Assembly: GCA_012800685.1 (NCBI GenBank)
Contig: JAAZIT010000403.1
Span: 1-9,036 of the forward strand
Origin: Clostridiales bacterium
GTDB taxonomy: Bacteria; Bacillota; Clostridia; Oscillospirales; Ruminococcaceae
Direction: 5' to 3'
Length of the DNA: 9,036 nucleotides
Shown: positions 4,927 to 9,036 of the stretch, in pieces
Position numbering within the stretch: position 1 is the first letter of the stretch
Layout of the letters: every line of letters starts with the position of its first letter
Position numbers and translations under genes: made by a program
The notes under the pieces: model-generated
Database searches by the model: none
Told to the model about the DNA's origin: nothing
What the model saw: the letters and a program-made list of their open reading frames with translations, nothing else

Positions 4927-6673
4927 AAGTATTATCCAAAATAGTAAAATACCCAATTCTACACCGGCAAATAGCGAAGATGACTGCGATTGTAGCAGTT
5001 CTAGTTGGAGTTCTAATTCTAGCACTGGTTTTAGTTTGGAAAATAATTCTAGTTTTAGTCTAAATGCTAATTTAAATCCTAATTCTTGTTCTAGTTTTAA
5101 CCCTCACACTAACAGTAACAGTAATACTAATACTGGCTCTAACTCTAATTCTAGCCCTAACCCTAACCCTAATACTGGCTCTAACTCTAATCCTAGCCCT
5201 AGCAATAATCCTAGTTTAAATTATGGATATAATTGCAATCAAAATATTCTTTGGTCTCCCCAGCCACAGCAGGAAATTTTTATGTCACGAACTGAAGATG
5301 AGGTGCTTTATGGTGGTGCTGCAGGAGGGGGGAAATCCGACGCTTTAGTTGCTGAGGCATTAAGACAGGTTGAAATACCACACTATAAGGGACTTATTTT
5401 AAGAAAGACTTACCCACAGCTTTCAGAGCTTGTTGAAAAATCCTTAAAGCTTTACCCTAAAGCCTATCCAGACGCAAAATTTTCAAACACCACTCACCAG
5501 TGGACATTTAAAAGTGGGGCAAAAATAGTTTTCGGCTCTCTTAACCGAACCTCAGACAAGCACCAATATCAAGGAAAAGCCTTTGATTTCATTGGTTTCG
5601 ACGAGCTAACCCATTTTACATATGACGAGTACATTTATCTTATGTCACGAAACCGTCCTAACGGAAAAGGCACATGGTGCTATATTCGAGCCACTGCGAA
5701 CCCTGGCGGAGTTGGGCATGGGTGGGTTAAATCGAGATTTATTTCCCCCTGTCCACCTATGACACGAATGAAAGCTATAAAGGAAATTGTGGATTTAAAG
5801 GGAAATGTTATAGTACAATCAATCAGTCGGCTTTTTGTTCCTGCAACAGTTTTCGACAACACTCGACTTCTTGAAAATGACCCTAATTATCTCTCAAAGC
5901 TTGCAAGTATGCCGGAGGCGGAAAAAAGCGCCTTACTTTATGGGGACTGGAACAGCTTTTCAGGGCAGGTTTTCACCGAGTGGGTAAACAATCCAAAGCA
6001 TTATGAGGACAGGCAGTACACCCATGTTATTGCTCCCTTTAGAATTCCGGAGCATTGGTTGATTTATAGGGGATTTGACTTTGGTTACACAAAGCCTTAT
6101 TCAGTTGGTTGGTATGCAATTGACACAACGGGTTGTGTTTATCGAATTCGAGAGCTTTATGGTTGCACAGGTGTTGCAAATCAAGGGGTAAAGGTTCAGC
6201 CACAGGCAATGGCGGAGCAAATTAAGGAAATTGAACAAAACGACCCTAATCTCAAGGGCAGGGGAATTATCGGAATAGCCGACCCCTCAATTTTCGACAA
6301 GTCAAGGGGCGAATCAGTCGCCGACATGATGGAAAGCAGGGGTGTGTTTTGGAGTGGGGGAGACAACACAAGAATTGCCGGAAAAATGCAATACCACTAT
6401 CGCTTAGCCTTTGACGAGCAGGGATTTCCTATGTTTTACACCTTTAATACCTGCGTGAATTTTATTAGGACAATTCCAAATTTGGTTTATAGCGAGACTA
6501 ATGTTGAGGACATTGACACCAATATTGAGGACCATATTTATGACGAGTGCAGATACGTACTTATGGAAAGCCCAATTTCCCCTAGAAAAAACTATTTAAC
6601 TCAAGCCGAAAAGGGCGACGACCCATTAAATCTCTTTAAAAAAGAGAAAAGCTATAGATTTTACAACGGATAA
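4919..6673 (+). CDS. terL: Phage terminase large subunit with low-complexity N-terminal extension
   Basis: TerL is the ATPase/nuclease of the DNA-packaging motor. Counting from the ATG at 4919 (584 aa): Walker A GGAAGGGKS at 132-140, Walker B FIGFDE at 224-229, coupling motif TANPGG at 259-264, then the RNase H-like nuclease with D387 (RGFDFGY), D455 (GIADPS) and D538/D542 (EDHIYDE) as likely metal ligands. All catalytic elements look intact. Residues about 24-100 are a Ser/Asn/Pro-rich low-complexity stretch with no homology to the motor, so the protein is about 100 residues longer than the core needs. GGAGG (4905-4909) lies 9 bases before ATG 4919; TTG at 4913 and 4916 are possible but too close. 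The gene overlaps the small-subunit gene by 8 bases. Its 3' end is duplicated downstream. Confidence 0.95.
   Translation: MSKSIIQNSKIPNSTPANSEDDCDCSSSSWSSNSSTGFSLENNSSFSLNANLNPNSCSSFNPHTNSNSNTNTGSNSNSSPNPNPNTGSNSNPSPSNNPSLNYGYNCNQNILWSPQPQQEIFMSRTEDEVLYGGAAGGGKSDALVAEALRQVEIPHYKGLILRKTYPQLSELVEKSLKLYPKAYPDAKFSNTTHQWTFKSGAKIVFGSLNRTSDKHQYQGKAFDFIGFDELTHFTYDEYIYLMSRNRPNGKGTWCYIRATANPGGVGHGWVKSRFISPCPPMTRMKAIKEIVDLKGNVIVQSISRLFVPATVFDNTRLLENDPNYLSKLASMPEAEKSALLYGDWNSFSGQVFTEWVNNPKHYEDRQYTHVIAPFRIPEHWLIYRGFDFGYTKPYSVGWYAIDTTGCVYRIRELYGCTGVANQGVKVQPQAMAEQIKEIEQNDPNLKGRGIIGIADPSIFDKSRGESVADMMESRGVFWSGGDNTRIAGKMQYHYRLAFDEQGFPMFYTFNTCVNFIRTIPNLVYSETNVEDIDTNIEDHIYDECRYVLMESPISPRKNYLTQAEKGDDPLNLFKKEKSYRFYNG
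4990..5220 (+). repeat. Low-complexity CTAA/CTAG repeat tract inside terL
   Basis: The tract is built from reiterated CTAA/CTAG/TAGT words and encodes Ser-Asn, Pro-Asn and Thr-Asn dipeptides. It includes a 42-bp (14-codon) tandem repeat: 5127-5149 and 5169-5191 are identical over 23 bases and stay alike for about 10 more. At 5155-5172 it reads CCCTAA three times. The reading frame is kept throughout. Such tracts are slippage-prone and probably vary in length between relatives. Confidence 0.8.
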
Positions 6674-6777
6674 TTTTAAGCAATAGTAGCTTAAAGTGAG
6701 ATAACCCACTAAATCTCTTTAAAAAGAGAAGAACTATAGATTTTACAACGGATAAATTTAAGCAATTGCAACTTAAA
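6620..6777 (+). repeat. Tandem duplication of the terL 3' end
   Basis: Copy 1 (6620-6695) covers the last codons of terL and its first downstream bases; copy 2 (6703-6777) lies between terL and the portal gene. Hand alignment gives 8 substitutions and one single-base deletion over 76 positions. The deletion is in the A-run, so copy 2 does not encode the TerL tail in one frame, and it has no start codon. Each copy carries two potential hairpins: TCTCTTT/AAAGAGA (6631-6647; 6714-6729) and TTTAAG/CTTAAA (6675-6695; 6757-6777), the second ending next to the portal Shine-Dalgarno in copy 2. Confidence 0.85.
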
Positions 6778-6793
6778 AGGAGGAATTAATATT
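6778..6793 (+). promoter_or_regulatory. Portal ribosome-binding site pointing to an ATT start codon
   Basis: AGGAGG (6778-6783) is the only good Shine-Dalgarno before the portal gene. It lies 40 bases before the first in-frame ATG (6824), too far for normal use. At 7 bases from it is ATT (6791-6793), in frame with the portal and followed by an open, lysine-rich 11-codon extension (KIKKKNSNQG before the ATG). No ATG, GTG or TTG lies at a usable distance. ATT is a rare but known start codon, as in infC. Confidence 0.55.
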
Positions 6794-6823
6794 AAAATCA
6801 AGAAGAAAAACTCAAATCAAGGA

Positions 6824-8929
6824 ATGGGGATAACAAAGGCTGTTGCCAACGCTGTTAAAAAGGCAAACTCGCTAATGGAGCTTCAAAACGGCAGGGGTTT
6901 AGCTCCCAATAACCCCTCTGAAAGTATGGGGAGAAACGCACCACAGGGAAGTGGAGATTTACCTAATAATGCTAATTTATCTAATCTACAAGCATTACAA
7001 GGTACACAAATACCAAACGAGGAATTAGCAAACCTAAAAAGCTTAGTTTCTCAAGGCTTGCTCTCCCCTAGTGGACAAGCTTCTCAAGGCTCGTTAGTAT
7101 CCCCTAGTGGGCAAATTCACAACAATTCATTAGCCAATCAATGGGATATTTCTCAAGAGGAGCTATTAGCTCTTCAAGAAAAATTAGCTTCTCAAGGTGA
7201 TGAAACGCTCCCAAAGGACTTAGCACTTCAACAGGAGCAGGACTTTCTTAACAATGGCATAATGCAAGAACCTAAACCTAAGCCATTTAAGCCGGTTATT
7301 ACAAAGGAAGATGTTCAGAAAGCAAGCCAGATTATGCAGAAATACAAAGAGGGGAAATCTAGCCTAGAGGGTCGCATAATTGAAAATGAAAAGTGGTGGA
7401 GACTTAGGCATTGGGATATTATCAAGTCGGAGAGCCAAAATCCTACCGACCCAAACCCAGTTTCGGCATGGCTACATAATAGTATAAACAACAAGCACGC
7501 CGATTTTATGGACAATTATCCAACTCCAAATATCCTCCCTCGTGAGGAAAGCGACAAGGAGACGGCAAAAGTTCTTTCGGAAATTGTGCCGGTGATTTTG
7601 GAAATAAATAATTTTGAAGAGGTTTATTCAAGGTGTTGTTACCAAAAGCTCCAATATGGAACAGCCTGCTATGGTGCTTTTTGGAATAACAGCAAAAACA
7701 AAGGGCTAGGAGATGTGGAAATTGCTAAAATCGACCTCTTAAATCTTTTTTGGGAGCCTGGAATTACCGATATTCAGGATAGCCGAAATGTGTTTTTAGT
7801 TGGGCTTGTTGATAATGATATATTATCTTCACAATATCCTAATGAGTTAGAGGGAAAGCTTATTAGTGGCTCTACCTTTGATATTGGAAAATACAACTTT
7901 GATGATACCGTTGACACATCTGAAAAATCGCTTGTTGTTGACTGGTATTACAAAAAGCTAGTTGATGGGGTTGAAACCCTACATCTCTGTAAGTACGTTA
8001 ATGACATACCTCTATTTTCTTCAGAAAATCAGCCAGACGCTTATCCAAAGGGATTTTATGCCCATGGAAAGTATCCATTTGTCTTTGATGTAATGTTTCC
8101 GCAAGAGGGAAGTCCAGCAGGATATGGTTATATTGATGTGGGAAAATCCCCTCAAATTTACATAGACAAGCTTAATCAAATTATTTTGAAAAACGCTTTA
8201 ATGTCTGGCAGGAAAAGATTTATGGTAAAAAACACTTCTGCAATTAATGAAGAGGAATTTACCGATTGGACTAAAGAAATTATTCACGTCAACGGAAATC
8301 TTTCTGAAGATAACGTTCGTGAGCTTGAGACTAAGGCACTTCCACCAATAGTTTACAACGTTTTACAGGGGAAGATTGATGAAATTAAGGAGACTACTGC
8401 GAACCGAGATTTTTCTCAAGGCTCAACCAGTGGGGGAGTTACGGCGGCGAGTGCAATAGCTGCACTTCAAGAGGCAGGAAACAAGCTTTCTCGTGACACA
8501 ATTAAGGCGAGCTATAGGGCACATTCAAGGCTTTGCGGACTAGTTATTGAGCTTATTCGAGAATTTTATAGCGAGCCTAGATATTTTAGAATCTGCAACT
8601 CAAACGATTATAATTTCAAAAGCTTTGACAATCAGACTATGCAGCCACAGCCTCAAGGGGAGGATTTTGGAATAAAAATGGGAATGCGTGAGCCGATTTT
8701 CGATATAAAAATTAACTCTCAAAAATCCTCTCCATTTAATCAGCTTGCACAGAATGAGAACGCTAAGGAAATGTACAATCTAGGGTTTTTTAATCCCCAA
8801 ACAGCCAACCAAGCCCTTATAGCAATTGAAATGATGGACTTCGAGGGCAAGGAAATGGTAATCAGCAAAATAAAAGAGGGACAAATTAATCTTGAACAGA
8901 GTGGTATGTATCAAGAGGAAAGAGGTTAA
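6824..8929 (+). CDS. Phage portal protein with long low-complexity N-terminus
   Basis: The portal is the dodecameric ring at the capsid vertex through which TerL packages DNA. From the ATG the protein is 701 aa (712 aa if translation starts at ATT 6791, which the ribosome-binding site favours). Residues about 20-150 are Gln/Asn/Ser/Leu-rich with repeated SQG and SPSGQ units; the recognisable portal region starts near 158 (ITKEDVQKASQIMQKYKEGK, then ENEKWWRLRHWDI). Features typical of long, P22-like portals include NPVSAWLHNSINNKHADFMDNYP, the FWEPG segment, GYGYIDVGKSPQIYIDKLNQIILKN and GSTSGGVTAASAIAALQEAGNKLSRD, which leads into the C-terminal helical stem. It follows terL in the same operon. 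No head protease, scaffold or capsid gene is visible before the window ends. The catalytic-independent assignment rests on these segments and gene order. Confidence 0.88.
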   Translation: MGITKAVANAVKKANSLMELQNGRGLAPNNPSESMGRNAPQGSGDLPNNANLSNLQALQGTQIPNEELANLKSLVSQGLLSPSGQASQGSLVSPSGQIHNNSLANQWDISQEELLALQEKLASQGDETLPKDLALQQEQDFLNNGIMQEPKPKPFKPVITKEDVQKASQIMQKYKEGKSSLEGRIIENEKWWRLRHWDIIKSESQNPTDPNPVSAWLHNSINNKHADFMDNYPTPNILPREESDKETAKVLSEIVPVILEINNFEEVYSRCCYQKLQYGTACYGAFWNNSKNKGLGDVEIAKIDLLNLFWEPGITDIQDSRNVFLVGLVDNDILSSQYPNELEGKLISGSTFDIGKYNFDDTVDTSEKSLVVDWYYKKLVDGVETLHLCKYVNDIPLFSSENQPDAYPKGFYAHGKYPFVFDVMFPQEGSPAGYGYIDVGKSPQIYIDKLNQIILKNALMSGRKRFMVKNTSAINEEEFTDWTKEIIHVNGNLSEDNVRELETKALPPIVYNVLQGKIDEIKETTANRDFSQGSTSGGVTAASAIAALQEAGNKLSRDTIKASYRAHSRLCGLVIELIREFYSEPRYFRICNSNDYNFKSFDNQTMQPQPQGEDFGIKMGMREPIFDIKINSQKSSPFNQLAQNENAKEMYNLGFFNPQTANQALIAIEMMDFEGKEMVISKIKEGQINLEQSGMYQEERG
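7048..7113 (+). repeat. Tandem 33-bp repeat in the portal N-terminal region
   Basis: Two adjacent units, starting TTCTCAAGGC at 7048 and 7081, encode SQGLLSPSGQA and SQGSLVSPSGQI. They share TCTCAAGGC and CCCCTAGTGG, the second unit carrying one extra codon. A degenerate SQ-E/G-like continuation occurs further on (SQEELLALQ, ASQGD). It is an in-frame protein repeat in a part of the portal outside the conserved core. Confidence 0.65.
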
Positions 8930-9036
8930 AGTTTTTAACAACTAGTTGGATAAGTGTTTAATTTTAAGATTAATCTAAACTGTGGTGGTGATATGTTTTA
9001 ACTAACATCTTAAAGACATTACAGTTGACCATTTAT
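8930..9036. other. Gene-free end of window with a two-codon ORF
   Basis: No gene start is visible in the 107 bases after the portal stop. A Shine-Dalgarno-like GGTGGTGAT (8984-8992) stands directly before ATG-TTT-TAA (8993-9001), a two-codon ORF. Nearby are short palindromes: CAACTAGTTG (8939-8948), GTTAAA/TTTAAC around the portal stop (8925-8939) and ATGTT/AACAT (8993-9008). No T-tailed terminator is seen. A TTGACC near the end (9025-9030) could be half of a promoter cut off by the window edge. Confidence 0.35.

Noticed and set aside
4819..5025. Minus-strand 68-aa ORF across the terS-terL junction
   Set aside because: Shadow of coding DNA; its Leu/Gln-rich composition mirrors the Ser-coding repeat tract.
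5155..5172. (CCCTAA)3 as a G-quadruplex or telomere-like element
   Set aside because: Only three adjacent G-runs occur on the opposite strand, and the run keeps the reading frame of a dipeptide repeat, so a protein-level explanation is simpler.
5680..5862. Minus-strand 60-aa ORF within terL
   Set aside because: Lies inside the conserved ATPase coding region and has no support of its own.
7315..7515. Minus-strand 66-aa ORF within the portal gene
   Set aside because: Antisense to the conserved portal core; no ribosome-binding site considered convincing.
1..9036. CRISPR array, tRNA/rRNA, insertion sequence or defence operon
   Set aside because: No regularly spaced repeats with unique spacers, no tRNA-like cloverleaf noticed, no transposase, and no defence-type enzyme domains in any credible gene.

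Overview
The window is the left part of a tailed-phage (Caudoviricetes) genome, most likely a prophage of an AT-rich Bacillota host, probably Clostridia. Reasons: strongly AT-rich DNA, Gram-positive style Shine-Dalgarno sequences (AGGAGG, GGAGGTGAT), use of TTG and GTG starts, an XRE repressor with an ImmA/IrrE metallopeptidase, a Lin1244/Lin1753-type (DUF4373) replication protein, and a terminase/portal pair. No integrase, attachment site, tRNA or host gene can be recognised, so chromosomal integration is inferred from the immunity genes only.

Layout. (1) 1-272: no supported gene; one perfect inverted repeat. (2) 273-1028, minus strand: XRE repressor followed by an ImmA-type peptidase, a two-gene immunity operon. 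(3) 1086-1234: a compact divergent control region. A leftward promoter (TTGACA-17-TATTAT) drives the repressor and a rightward consensus promoter (TTGACA-17-TATAAT) drives the phage genes. Four copies of a 17-bp operator (consensus RTAAC-N5-GTTA) lie over them; one is a perfect palindrome that exactly fills the spacer of the rightward promoter. (4) 1235-2098: about 860 bases without a credible gene, containing repeats and a cluster of potential stems at about 1740-1885; a further promoter candidate lies at its right end. (5) 2113-4465, plus strand: an early/middle set of small genes: unknown 94-aa protein, Cys-rich zinc-ribbon-like protein, DUF4373 replication protein, 53-aa single-pass membrane protein, Cys-rich 83-aa protein, 115-aa coiled-coil protein. 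(6) 4447-8929: packaging module: small terminase, large terminase, portal. (7) 8930-9036: no gene, only a Shine-Dalgarno-like sequence in front of a two-codon ORF.

How it works together: the repressor presumably holds both promoters through the four operators; the ImmA-like protease would inactivate it on induction. Rightward transcription then crosses the long leader, the small early genes and the replication protein, and the packaging genes. TerS/TerL pump DNA through the portal.

Most unusual points: the long gene-free leader where a cro-like gene would be expected; the likely ATT start codon of the portal gene; an approximately 75-bp duplication of the terL 3' end in front of the portal gene; and low-complexity, repeat-built N-terminal extensions on both TerL and portal. 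I found no clearly new defence or mobile system.
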